Virus record (IMG/VR): IMGVR_UViG_3300023179_006577
Location: 1 to 44,684 of that record
Strand: one strand, 5' to 3'
DNA length: 44,684 nucleotides
Origin: a virus
The notes under the pieces are model-generated. The model saw only the letters and a list, made by a program, of their open reading frames with translations, was not told where the DNA came from and searched no databases. Shown one piece after another: positions 31,956 through 41,201 of the stretch. Positions within the stretch are counted from its first letter, which is position 1; every line of letters begins with the position of its first letter. The translations under genes were made by a program, and so were the position numbers.

Positions 31956-31972
31956 ATACCTATAGATATATA

Positions 31973-34837
31973 ATGCAAAAAAATAAACTTAAAATTTTGA
32001 TGTGTTCTGAGGCTAGTTTTCTTAATACGGGTTTTGGGACCTATACTAAGGAACTATTATCTAGACTACACAAAACTCAAAAATATACTATAGCTGAATT
32101 TGCTTCTTATGGATTTGTTAATGATCCAAGAGACAAAGATATAGATTGGATCTATTATGCAAACGCTGTCAAGGAAAACGACAATAGATTTCAAGAATAT
32201 TCGTCTAGAGGTGATAATCAGTTTGGCAGATGGAGGTTCGAAAAAGTATTATTAGACTTTAAACCAGATATTGTAATAGATATTAGAGACTATTGGATGA
32301 CAGCTTATCAGGCTTTGTCTCCTCTAAGAAAACATTTTCATTGGATATTAATGCCTACTGTTGATTCTGAGCCTCAACAAGAAGACTGGATAGATACATT
32401 TTTGTCAGCTGATGCTATTTTTACATATTCTGATTGGGGAGCATCAGTTCTTAATAAACAAAGTAGCGGTAAAATTAATTATATAGATACAACATCTCCA
32501 GGTGTTGATCTTAATACTTTTAGAATCAAAGATAAAGATAGTATAAAAAATTTATTTGGTCTACCATCAGATTCCTTTATTGTAGGATCAGTGATGAGAA
32601 ACCAAAAAAGAAAATTGATTCCTGAATTATTTGTTTCTTTTAGATCTCTACTTGATATTCTAGAAAAACAAAATCCAGAATTAGGATCAAAAGTATTCTT
32701 ATATTTACACACAAGTTATCCTGATATGGGTTGGGATATACCAGAACTACTAAAACAAACAAGACTGTCTAATAAAGTCTTATTTTCTTATATATGCAAA
32801 AATTGTAAACATGTTTTTTGTAACGTATATAATGGAGTACACACTGTCTGCTCAAAATGCATGAATAAATCATGTGTTATGCCATCAGTTGTAGATGGAT
32901 TTACTTCTGAAAATTTAAGCAATGTATATAATTTATTTGATTTATATGTTCAGTACTCTATATGTTTGGGAGAAAATGAAAAAATAAAAATAAAAAGAGA
33001 CAATAATATAGAATGGATTCCTATATCAAAAGTTAAAATTGGAGATAAAGCTTGGACTCATAATAATAGATGGAAAAATATTTCTAAAGTTTGGAAAAAT
33101 TTACCAAAAAGTTATGGTAAAAAAGTTATGAAGCTTTCTGTTTATTCTGATTATGAAACATTGTTAGCAACAGAAAATCATGAATTCCCAGCTTATACAT
33201 CAAAAGAATTAAAAATAAAACATAAATCTATCAGAGAAAATATAGGATATTGTCTATACAATAATAGAGAATTACCAGAATATGGTAAATATGAATTAAG
33301 CCAATTAAAACATGGAGATGTTCTTTTGTATCCAATTGATGATACTACTAAAGATTTAGATACTATTGATATAACAAAACATATAGATTGTTCTGATTAT
33401 ATTGTATTAGATTCTTTTATAGAAACCTCAAAAAAATATAGTTATCCAAGATATATATATGTAGATAATGATTTTTGTAAATTTATAGGATTATTTGCTG
33501 CCGATGGAACATGGAATTTTAATAAAAACTATACTGAAATAAAAATAACATCAAATAAAAAAGAAATAAATAATCAAAATTTAACTAAAAATATCTTTAA
33601 AAATTTATCTTCTGATAATAATGTTTGTGCTATTAGGGGATACAAAGAAAGATATGATGTAGACAACTCTTTTTGTTCAAAATTACACGCTCAACTATTT
33701 GCCAAATGGTTCGAAAAGCACGAAAATAAAAAATTACCAGATTGGGCTTTATATCTTCCAATAAATAAACAAAAACATATATTACAAGGTTTATTTATGG
33801 GAGATGGATATTTTCAAGAAAATAATAATACTTCAATTTATTGTACCATATCTGAAACTTTAGCAGACCAAATAAAGCATATACTAAGAAGATTAAGAAT
33901 ACAATTTAATGTAAGATTGGTAAATAAAAAAGGAAATAGAAAACCACAATACCGATTTGAGGTTCCAGGAAATATAAAGGGTGGGATTTTTCAGCAAAAT
34001 TCTAGGAAAAATTCTAAAAATGTATACCATAAGAACTACCATCTGCTACAGATAAAAAAGATAGAAAATAGCGCTTATAACAAAGACACATGGTGCATAA
34101 CTGTTGATGATGATCATACAATGACCACAAAAATAGGAAGCACCTTTCAGTGTGAAGGTTTTGGAATGCCTCAAGTTGAAGCTGGGGCGTGTGGTGTGCC
34201 AATTGCGACCGTTGATTATAGCGCTATGTGCGATGTGATTAATAAATTAAATGCGTACCCTATCAGAGTTCAAAGCAAATTCAAAGAGTTAGAAACTACA
34301 GCTTTTAGAGTTTATCCTGATAATGATAATTTAGTACAAATTATGTTACATCATTTATTATTATCAGAAAATGCCAAAAATGAATTAAGAATACAAACTA
34401 GAAAACTAACAGAACAGCACTATAATTGGGATGATATCTCTAAAAAATGGGAAAAATATTTTGATAAACTAGATCAAGAAAATTATAGAGCTAATTGGAA
34501 TATATATCAGAGCATTATGCAGCCATTAAGTTTGGATTCAGTATCAGTTATTAAAAATAATAATTTTAATCAAATACTAAATATATGCGCAAATAATCTT
34601 AAAGATCCGTCAATGATTGGATCATCAAAAATTCTAAATATGTTAAAATTTGCAGACTATGGATTTATTCAAGAAGGTCCAACAAAAATAGTTCCTTATG
34701 GATATAAACAAATACAAGAATATATTGCTCAATTAATTAGTAATAATAATCATGCTGAACAAGTTAGATCTACAAATATAAAATTTGAAGAAGATTTTAT
34801 ACAATATGCTAAATTAAAAGGGCATTCTAATGAATAG
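31973..34837 (+). CDS. GT4 glycosyltransferase with zinc ribbon, intein-containing
   Basis: The start is ATG 31973, 18 bases after the terminator's T-run. Extein residues 1-330 and 727-954 form a GT-B transferase: MCSEASFLNTGFGTYTKEL, DIVIDIRDYWM, TYSDWGASVL, VGSVMRNQKRK and CEGFGMPQVEAGACGVP (the E-x7-E donor motif). Unusually, residues ~280-310 carry two Cys-x-x-Cys pairs (CKNCKHVF, VCSKCMNKSC), a zinc ribbon inside the C-lobe. Residues 331-726 are an intein placed directly before the E-x7-E motif. The ~230-aa C-terminal part includes a helical extension. It probably modifies a glycan together with the following cluster. Confidence 0.82.
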   Translation: MQKNKLKILMCSEASFLNTGFGTYTKELLSRLHKTQKYTIAEFASYGFVNDPRDKDIDWIYYANAVKENDNRFQEYSSRGDNQFGRWRFEKVLLDFKPDIVIDIRDYWMTAYQALSPLRKHFHWILMPTVDSEPQQEDWIDTFLSADAIFTYSDWGASVLNKQSSGKINYIDTTSPGVDLNTFRIKDKDSIKNLFGLPSDSFIVGSVMRNQKRKLIPELFVSFRSLLDILEKQNPELGSKVFLYLHTSYPDMGWDIPELLKQTRLSNKVLFSYICKNCKHVFCNVYNGVHTVCSKCMNKSCVMPSVVDGFTSENLSNVYNLFDLYVQYSICLGENEKIKIKRDNNIEWIPISKVKIGDKAWTHNNRWKNISKVWKNLPKSYGKKVMKLSVYSDYETLLATENHEFPAYTSKELKIKHKSIRENIGYCLYNNRELPEYGKYELSQLKHGDVLLYPIDDTTKDLDTIDITKHIDCSDYIVLDSFIETSKKYSYPRYIYVDNDFCKFIGLFAADGTWNFNKNYTEIKITSNKKEINNQNLTKNIFKNLSSDNNVCAIRGYKERYDVDNSFCSKLHAQLFAKWFEKHENKKLPDWALYLPINKQKHILQGLFMGDGYFQENNNTSIYCTISETLADQIKHILRRLRIQFNVRLVNKKGNRKPQYRFEVPGNIKGGIFQQNSRKNSKNVYHKNYHLLQIKKIENSAYNKDTWCITVDDDHTMTTKIGSTFQCEGFGMPQVEAGACGVPIATVDYSAMCDVINKLNAYPIRVQSKFKELETTAFRVYPDNDNLVQIMLHHLLLSENAKNELRIQTRKLTEQHYNWDDISKKWEKYFDKLDQENYRANWNIYQSIMQPLSLDSVSVIKNNNFNQILNICANNLKDPSMIGSSKILNMLKFADYGFIQEGPTKIVPYGYKQIQEYIAQLISNNNHAEQVRSTNIKFEEDFIQYAKLKGHSNE
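32963..34150 (+). mobile_element. glycosyltransferase intein with Phe-Gln C-terminus, 396 aa
   Basis: It starts at Cys331 (after VQYSI) and ends GSTFQ726 before Cys727. Block B is ATENHEF (Thr-x-x-His). KFIGLFAADGTW and LQGLFMGDG are LAGLIDADG motifs, and CITVDDDHTM is block F. The last two residues are Phe-Gln where almost all inteins have His-Asn. Terminal Gln is known in a few active inteins; loss of the penultimate His as well is rarer and may slow splicing. Confidence 0.82.
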
Positions 34838-35834
34838 TTTATATATTGGGCCATATAGACAAAGTAATATGAATGGACTATGGAGCCAAAGCATATTATC
34901 TCATTTAATAAAATATAAACCAGAACAGTCTTCCCTTATAGCAAGGAATCTTTATGTAGACTCTGGATCGTTTGATTCTAGTGCCTCAATTTATGGGCTG
35001 TCTCTTTTTAAAAATATAGAAAAATATAATAATAATTCTATAGATATTTTAATACAACATGTACCTACTAGCGCTGTTTATTTAAGCCAATATATTAATA
35101 AAAATATTTGTATACCAATAATATCTAATGAAATTATAAAAGATGAAGAATTATATAGGCTTAGATCGTGTTCGGCGGTGCTGGTTGATAATGATTACTT
35201 ATATAGTAAATATAAAAATATATTAAATAATTTAATTTATATTAAATATGATAGTATAGATAAAGATATTAATAATACTTATAACTTAGGTGTTCATGCT
35301 GGTACAAAAAAATTCTATTTTATCGGAGACTATTTACAAAATAAGGATCTTATTAATGATTTGATACTATCATTTATTATGTTTACTGAAAGATATGATA
35401 ATATTTCTCTCATACTCTTTTTAACCAATACTAATAAAAAAGATATAGATAAATTAAATGATGCTATTAAAAATATTTATCAAAACTTAAATATAATGAA
35501 TATTTTTATTAAGGTTATGATAATTCCTATTAATTTTGATATTAATAATATTATATCTTGTCATAAAATTGGAGATATTTATTTAAATATAAATGATGAT
35601 AATAAAAATAGTCTTAATGCTAATTTTGCAAAAAAATATGGAAAACCTACAATAAATCATAGTGATACTGTTATGGATAATAAATATTATCGAAATGATA
35701 TTGTAAAAAATAATTTATTTGAATTTGTGGATTGTTATAGCATTTCAAGAGCTATGCAAGAAATCTTAGAGACTGAAAATACAAAACAAAGTTCTTTTAT
35801 AGCTACAAGTATAGAAAATATTATATGGAACTAA
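34830..35834 (+). CDS. divergent GT4-like glycosyltransferase
   Basis: This 334-aa protein has a GT-B-like layout: LYIGPYRQSNMNGLWSQ at the start, then ILIQHVPTSAVYLSQ, KKFYFIGDYLQNKDL and GDIYLNINDDNKN near the donor site. The usual E-x7-E motif is not obvious, so activity or donor type may differ. It overlaps the previous gene by 8 bases and the next by 10. Confidence 0.55.
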   Translation: MNSLYIGPYRQSNMNGLWSQSILSHLIKYKPEQSSLIARNLYVDSGSFDSSASIYGLSLFKNIEKYNNNSIDILIQHVPTSAVYLSQYINKNICIPIISNEIIKDEELYRLRSCSAVLVDNDYLYSKYKNILNNLIYIKYDSIDKDINNTYNLGVHAGTKKFYFIGDYLQNKDLINDLILSFIMFTERYDNISLILFLTNTNKKDIDKLNDAIKNIYQNLNIMNIFIKVMIIPINFDINNIISCHKIGDIYLNINDDNKNSLNANFAKKYGKPTINHSDTVMDNKYYRNDIVKNNLFEFVDCYSISRAMQEILETENTKQSSFIATSIENIIWN

Positions 35835-36682
35835 TCAATAGTTGTTACAATATTATTAATAAGGTATTGGATTCTAATATAAATATATTATATGAACCAC
35901 ACAATACTGTGTTTGATTATATAATTCAATCTTTAGATTATAATTTTTTATTAGAAAATAATAGTTTCTTTGATGGTATGTATTACGATTTTGGTTGGAT
36001 AAATAATTGGCAAAAACATGCTGTTCAAAGACAATCTTATATATCAAAACACCAAATAATGGATTTGGTCATATTTCATGAAAATTGTCCAAATCAATTC
36101 AAAAAAGAAGATAAAATCATATTATCAAATAATCTTAGTAAGACTGTAAAAATTTTTCCAACATTAGAAATATATAATTCTTGGAATCTATCCGGAAATA
36201 ATAATTTACAAATAAATTATGGTATACCAAGTAATCATCAAATAATACCAACAAATAAAGAAGTTATTACAATAATAAAATCTTCAAATAATGAATCTCA
36301 AGCTTTATATCAGTATATTAAAAATTATTATAATAATACTATAATTATTAATAATAATATACCCTATAAAGATTTAATAGAAATAATAAATAAGTCAAAA
36401 GTAGTTATCGACACTCAATCTGCTATAAATAACTTATTAAGTATTTCTATTGGCACTATAAGCATTACTAATAAAAATATAGATAAAAATTTAAAATCTA
36501 TAATAGTAGTTAATGATTTAAGAAATATTCCAGAAATTATAAAAAATATTTCTTATGAAAAACTATATAATAATTTAATACTAGATAAAAATTATATTAA
36601 TATTCACTACAATTATGATAATTTTAATAAAAATATAACATCACTCGTAAAAAGAATTAAAATGGAGCCATTCATACTATGA
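35825..36682 (+). CDS. glycosyltransferase-like protein, C-lobe type
   Basis: This is a 285-aa Asn/Ile-rich protein. MYYDFGWINNWQKHAVQRQ and LVIFHENCPNQFKKEDK suggest a GT-like N-domain, and KVVIDTQSAINNLLSISIGT resembles the donor-side helix of GT-B proteins. No intact catalytic motif is recognised. It overlaps neighbours on both sides and belongs to the same translational chain. Confidence 0.4.
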   Translation: MELINSCYNIINKVLDSNINILYEPHNTVFDYIIQSLDYNFLLENNSFFDGMYYDFGWINNWQKHAVQRQSYISKHQIMDLVIFHENCPNQFKKEDKIILSNNLSKTVKIFPTLEIYNSWNLSGNNNLQINYGIPSNHQIIPTNKEVITIIKSSNNESQALYQYIKNYYNNTIIINNNIPYKDLIEIINKSKVVIDTQSAINNLLSISIGTISITNKNIDKNLKSIIVVNDLRNIPEIIKNISYEKLYNNLILDKNYINIHYNYDNFNKNITSLVKRIKMEPFIL

Positions 36683-37104
36683 ATAGAAATATTATTTTAG
36701 GTATACAAGATCCTAGTAAAATAAAAGATCTACCAGAATCTACAGAATATATACATATAAATAATTTATCTCAAATTGTTAATCATTCTGTTGATTATCT
36801 ATTCTCTGATAATTTAGAATATCTTAATGAAGATAGTATTTCTACTATCTTAAAAGAAATAATGAATAAAATACGTCCAAAAGGATATTTATCTATAAAA
36901 ATTTTAGATATTAAAAAAATATGTTTAAATTTTATTAATAATCAACTCCCATCAACTAAATATATTGAGTTTTTAAAAGATAAAAATTCTATACTAAATT
37001 TAGATACTATTTCGGTTTCTGTAGATTATGATAAATTTATTACTACAAAAATAGTTTCTTCAGATTACTATATTAATATTATTTTACAGAGAATAAGCTT
37101 ATGA
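36679..37104 (+). CDS. methyltransferase-like fragment, 141 aa
   Basis: VDYLFSDNLEYLNEDSISTI, then KEIMNKIRPKGYLSIKI, resembles the second half of a class I SAM-dependent methyltransferase (acidic strand followed by an R-P-x-G-Y turn). The N-terminal glycine-rich SAM-binding loop is missing, so it is a reduced or degenerate member. It may act on a glycan or be a non-catalytic relic. Overlaps of 4 bases exist at both ends. Confidence 0.4.
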   Translation: MNRNIILGIQDPSKIKDLPESTEYIHINNLSQIVNHSVDYLFSDNLEYLNEDSISTILKEIMNKIRPKGYLSIKILDIKKICLNFINNQLPSTKYIEFLKDKNSILNLDTISVSVDYDKFITTKIVSSDYYINIILQRISL

Positions 37105-37850
37105 GTACCAATACTTCATGCAAATCCTGCTGTTTTTCTAAAACTGCAAATAATATCGATAATTGTAAATTTGGTATTATAGATAAAATCAAAGATACAA
37201 AAAAAATAGAAATTAAAGATAATTATAATTATGTATATGATTATTCTTGTAAATATGGATTTTCTTCAAAATATTTAGAACAAAATTCTGATCTTTTTAA
37301 AGATATAAATTTAGAAGAATATATAAAACAAAAACAACTATTATCTTATTATCTTATTATTGATCATAGATCAGATATTCCAATAGAACAAATTATAGAT
37401 AATATTAATAAATTAAATATTAATCCTCAATTTATTTCTATTATGTTATATGAAAGCAATATTAAACCTATTGTAGATTCTTTAAATAATAAATTAAATA
37501 AAAATTTAAAATGGAAAACACACAATTTCTTAGATAAAGAAACGCCAATAGGATTAGCTATAAAAACTATTTTAGATACAAAAAAAGATATTAATAATAT
37601 ACAATATTTATGGATTTTAGATTCTAAACATTTGTCAAGAATGATTGACAATAATACTATAGAAAATATTCATAAAATAATTACTCTGGATCAACCAGTA
37701 TGCAATATGCTAGCTGTTAAAGATATTGATCCTATTTATGGAATCGTAATAAACACTCAAACATATCAGTATATTACTAAAAATTTTCATCAACTACTCG
37801 ATGAAGGCATAAAATTAATTCCTAATCTAAATATAACATACTATGCTTAA
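37101..37850 (+). CDS. hypothetical protein with N-terminal Cys cluster, 249 aa
   Basis: The N-terminus SCKSCCFSKTANNIDNCKFG has five cysteines that could bind zinc or an Fe-S cluster. The rest (SYYLIIDHRSDIPIEQIIDN, PQFISIMLYESN, YLWILDSKHLSRM) has the alternating strand/helix pattern of a GT-A-like Rossmann domain. No DxD motif is certain. It is embedded in the glycan cluster, with overlaps on both sides. Confidence 0.45.
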   Translation: MSTNTSCKSCCFSKTANNIDNCKFGIIDKIKDTKKIEIKDNYNYVYDYSCKYGFSSKYLEQNSDLFKDINLEEYIKQKQLLSYYLIIDHRSDIPIEQIIDNINKLNINPQFISIMLYESNIKPIVDSLNNKLNKNLKWKTHNFLDKETPIGLAIKTILDTKKDINNIQYLWILDSKHLSRMIDNNTIENIHKIITLDQPVCNMLAVKDIDPIYGIVINTQTYQYITKNFHQLLDEGIKLIPNLNITYYA

Positions 37851-38517
37851 TGCTTTAATATTAATACCAGAAATTACCAAAGGAATGAAATCAATAGGAT
37901 CTAAATCCTTATTAAAAATTAAAAATAATAAATATATTATAGAGCATCAAATAGAACAATTATTAAATATTAATAAAAATATTAGATTAACTATTGCTAC
38001 CGGCTTTGATAGTGACAAGATTATTAAACTTATAACTAAATATAATACAATTAATTATATATATAATTCTGAATATGAATATACAAATTTTGGTAAATCA
38101 TTAAAATTATATTTACAAAATTATCCAGAAATAGATAATCTTCTATTAATTAGTAGCGGTATACTCTTCAAATCTGGAACATTTAAAAATATTGAATTCG
38201 AACAACAGAGCCAGATATTTTTATTAGACAAACCAAAATATAATTTTGATATAGGATGCTCTCAAAATAATATTATAGAATATTTGTTCTATGATTTACC
38301 AGAGGTATGGTCAGAATGTATATATTTAGATAAAATTGCTATTAAAAATTTAATAGAAATAATAGAAAATAAAAATATTGATCATATGTATATTTTTGAA
38401 ATTATAAATATTTTACTGTCTAAAGATATTAAATTTAAAAAAATAAAACTACCAAAAAATAATTTTGTGAAAATTAACAGCGCAAAAGATGTAGGAAAGG
38501 CTAAAGTTTTTGTATGA
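37843..38517 (+). CDS. nucleotidyltransferase-like protein
   Basis: The N-terminal pattern ALILIPEITKGMKSIGSKSLLKI and IIEHQIEQLL follows the NTP-transferase signature (hydrophobic strand, flexible loop, conserved Lys). It diverges from the standard GxGxR loop, so it may be a degenerate or specialised member. At 224 aa it would cover one Rossmann-like domain. It possibly activates a sugar for this cluster, as does the enzyme at 6540 for the first cluster. Confidence 0.5.
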   Translation: MLNALILIPEITKGMKSIGSKSLLKIKNNKYIIEHQIEQLLNINKNIRLTIATGFDSDKIIKLITKYNTINYIYNSEYEYTNFGKSLKLYLQNYPEIDNLLLISSGILFKSGTFKNIEFEQQSQIFLLDKPKYNFDIGCSQNNIIEYLFYDLPEVWSECIYLDKIAIKNLIEIIENKNIDHMYIFEIINILLSKDIKFKKIKLPKNNFVKINSAKDVGKAKVFV

Positions 38518-39230
38518 AAATACTAGTACAATATAAATCTAATAAATTAGTTAATAATTTAATTCATACTAAATGTAATAATATAGATATATTAGTATCT
38601 CCTATTAATAATAATTTATATGAATTATATTATAATTATCAATTTGATTCTGTTTTATTTATGGAATCTTGCATGAATATAGAATCGAAACAATTTATTC
38701 AAGAATTTAATAATAAAATAAAAATATTTATATATTATGATCAAAGTAATAATATAATTAAATACGATAATGTTATTAATTTATTAGACATAAAACATAA
38801 ATCTATTTTAGGTAAACAAAATAATATTAAATATATTCCATTATTAGTAAATAAACAACTATATAATAATATTGGAAATATTAAAAAAGTAAATTCAATT
38901 GTGTGTTTTATTGATCATTTATCTTCATTACCAGCAGATCTTATTAAATATCTATATCCTTATACAAAATTACCTATTAAATTATTTAATAATCCAAATA
39001 TTCATCATCATCAAAATTTAGGAATTTTATCAGAACAAGAGAAAGCTTTTATACTAAAACAAGCAGAATATTATCTTTCTGTTGATGAATATTATGCTCC
39101 AGAGGCTTCTATTAGTGGCTGCAAAGTACTAGATATTAGTGAACTAGATGATATGACTATTAAAAAATATAAATCTAAAAAAGATTATCAAACATACTCA
39201 TCTTTTATGGAGAACCTCCTTCATGCATAA
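38514..39230 (+). CDS. glycosyltransferase-like hypothetical protein, 238 aa
   Basis: KILVQYKSNKLVNNLI and FDSVLFMESCMNIE, then IVCFIDHLSSLPADLI and a C-terminal AEYYLSVDEYYAPEASISGC, resemble a shrunken GT-B protein in which the last segment stands for the donor-binding E-x7-E region (YAPEASISGC). No catalytic proof is visible. Overlaps of 4 and 8 bases tie it to its neighbours. Confidence 0.4.
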   Translation: MKILVQYKSNKLVNNLIHTKCNNIDILVSPINNNLYELYYNYQFDSVLFMESCMNIESKQFIQEFNNKIKIFIYYDQSNNIIKYDNVINLLDIKHKSILGKQNNIKYIPLLVNKQLYNNIGNIKKVNSIVCFIDHLSSLPADLIKYLYPYTKLPIKLFNNPNIHHHQNLGILSEQEKAFILKQAEYYLSVDEYYAPEASISGCKVLDISELDDMTIKKYKSKKDYQTYSSFMENLLHA

Positions 39231-39690
39231 TACAAAAGATATAGGATTTTTAATTCCTAATCTAACAAATAATACTTTTTGTGATAATCTATTAGATACT
39301 ATTAAAAAATTTATTAATAATAATCCATATGATCAAACTGTAATTTTTAATAGTTCTTGTGATAAAATTGATACTAAAAATATTCCCATATTACATCTTA
39401 GTCACTCTCAGTTTTTTTATGGAAAATTATTTTTATTTGATTTAGCGAGTGTTGTGTTGAGTCAAAAATTTCCTAATATATCAAAAAGATATCTATATGC
39501 TCAAGATATACCATGGATGAATTCGCCTCAAACTAATTATAAATATTGGTTAGATATATATAATCAAAATAATTTAGAACTTATTGTTCCAACTGAAAAT
39601 TTATGTAATATTTATGAAATAGCGTGGAAAAAACCAATAGGAATAGTGGAAAATTTTAATTATGAACAAATCAAAAAAATCATACGATAA
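39223..39690 (+). CDS. short glycosyltransferase-like protein, 155 aa
   Basis: IPILHLSHSQFFYGKLFLFD, RYLYAQDIPWM and LELIVPTENLCNIYEIAWKK follow the order of an N-terminal GT-B lobe. The C-lobe is absent, and the frame ends exactly where a homing endonuclease gene begins (29-base overlap). It is either a natural small protein or the 5' part of a longer transferase cut off by the endonuclease gene. No donor-site motif follows downstream. Confidence 0.45.
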   Translation: MHNTKDIGFLIPNLTNNTFCDNLLDTIKKFINNNPYDQTVIFNSSCDKIDTKNIPILHLSHSQFFYGKLFLFDLASVVLSQKFPNISKRYLYAQDIPWMNSPQTNYKYWLDIYNQNNLELIVPTENLCNIYEIAWKKPIGIVENFNYEQIKKIIR

Positions 39691-40462
39691 TCTACCAGAT
39701 TCTGAGAAATTAAAAATTATTAAAGATCTTTATCTACAACAGCAAAAAAGTTTCGCAGATATAGCTGAATTGTACGATACATATCCTAATAAGGTTAGAA
39801 GAGATGCTAAAAAATTAAATATTAAAATTAGAAATAAATCAGAAGCTCAAAAAAATGCTTTAGGGACTGGTAAACATAAACATCCAACAAAAGGAACAAA
39901 AAGAGATGATAGTGTTAAAAATAAAATTGGTAAGAAAGTTATGAAATCTTGGGAAAATTTAACAGATAAAGAATTAGCGAATCGTAAACAAAAATTTAAA
40001 GATAATTGGAATAAATTAACACAAGAAGAAAAAGAAAATATAAATCAACTGGCAACAACAGCTGTTAGAAGTTCTAGCAAAACAGGTTCTAAGTTAGAAA
40101 AATATATTCTAAATAAACTCATCCAAGATAATTTTTATGTAGAGTTTCATAAAGAACAAAGTCTTGTAAATACAAAGTTGCAGATTGATCTTTTTCTTCC
40201 TAAAATGGACATAGCTATAGAAATTGATGGTCCTTCCCATTTTCTTCCTGTTTGGGGAGAGGATGCTTTACAAAAAAATATAACGTATGATCAGAAAAAA
40301 GAGGGATTAATTTTGGGTAGGGGCTGGTTTCTTATTAGAGTAAAACAATTAAGAGATTTTTCTAAAACAAGAGCAGATATACTTTATTTAAAATTATTGG
40401 ATACAATTAATTATATAATATCAAATAAATTATCTGCTCAAAAATTTACTATAGAGGATTAA
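39662..40462 (+). CDS. homing endonuclease, HTH/NUMOD3-like plus Vsr-like nuclease
   Basis: Residues ~15-60 hold an HTH (FADIAELYDTYPNKVRRDAKKL). A NUMOD3-like basic repeat follows (GTKRDDSVKNKIGKK). Residues ~140-240 form a Vsr/EDxHD-type nuclease: GSKLEKYIL (Glu), LQIDLFLP (Asp), IAIEIDGPSH (Glu and His) and YDQKKEG. The DNA-binding modules plus nuclease are the layout of free-standing phage homing endonucleases. Its start lies within the preceding gene's end. It is related in catalytic core to the small nuclease after recA, which lacks the DNA-binding part. Confidence 0.75.
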   Translation: MNKSKKSYDNLPDSEKLKIIKDLYLQQQKSFADIAELYDTYPNKVRRDAKKLNIKIRNKSEAQKNALGTGKHKHPTKGTKRDDSVKNKIGKKVMKSWENLTDKELANRKQKFKDNWNKLTQEEKENINQLATTAVRSSSKTGSKLEKYILNKLIQDNFYVEFHKEQSLVNTKLQIDLFLPKMDIAIEIDGPSHFLPVWGEDALQKNITYDQKKEGLILGRGWFLIRVKQLRDFSKTRADILYLKLLDTINYIISNKLSAQKFTIED

Positions 40463-40467
40463 ATAAT

Positions 40468-41199
40468 ATGGTCAAAAAAGATAAGGAAAAAACTGTGATC
40501 GAAGAAACTAGAGTGGAAAATAAACCTATTCCATCTATAACAGATTTAGAATGGACCGATTATGTATTAAGTCTACTATCGGAAGATGAAAAAATAGCCG
40601 GTAATCCAACAACAGATGGTTTGCGTAGAATTTTTGAAGTAGCATTAGATTGTATTGTTACTAGTTCTACCACAAATATTGTTCAATGTCCTAGTCCAGA
40701 CAATGAAAAAAGAGCAACTGCTATACATTCTATAACATACTGTTTAAAAACAGAGGATTCCGACCCTATGTCTTTAAATAATGCCGTAAGAACAGTCGAG
40801 GGAGCCGCAGACGTTTATTGGGGCAACTGCGATAAGATTTATAGAAACCATCCTGTTGCCGTAGCAGAAACAAGAGCGGAAGGACGAGCTTTACGCAGAG
40901 CATTGAGGCTTAGAAAAGTGGTCGCCGCTGAAGAATTGTCTAAGGATATTGAGGATCATCCTGATGAAAATAGCATATCAAAAATTAGTAATAATCAGAT
41001 AAATTTTATTGACGTTATGGCTTCTAGACTTAATATAAATGTAATTAAACTGTTAGAAGATAATAATTTGAAAGTTGACAATATTTATTCATTATCACAC
41101 GAAGAAGCCGTATCAACAATTAGATTATTATCAAAATATCAGCAAAATATAGCTAATATTCCTTCACAAATTTTAGGTTATACTACAGACTGGAAATAA
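40468..41199 (+). CDS. candidate ssDNA-annealing (Rad52-like) protein
   Basis: This is a 243-aa protein. DCIVTSSTTNIVQCPSPDNE and AVAETRAEGRALRRALRLRK, then VVAAEELS, resemble the strand-turn-helix core where phage single-strand annealing proteins have an A-x-T-R-A-x-GRALR pattern. The C-terminal ~80 residues form a helical domain. If correct it would anneal ssDNA during phage recombination, complementing RecA and the RecB-like exonuclease. The assignment rests on motif resemblance only. Confidence 0.4.
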   Translation: MVKKDKEKTVIEETRVENKPIPSITDLEWTDYVLSLLSEDEKIAGNPTTDGLRRIFEVALDCIVTSSTTNIVQCPSPDNEKRATAIHSITYCLKTEDSDPMSLNNAVRTVEGAADVYWGNCDKIYRNHPVAVAETRAEGRALRRALRLRKVVAAEELSKDIEDHPDENSISKISNNQINFIDVMASRLNINVIKLLEDNNLKVDNIYSLSHEEAVSTIRLLSKYQQNIANIPSQILGYTTDWK

Positions 41200-41201
41200 T
41201 T

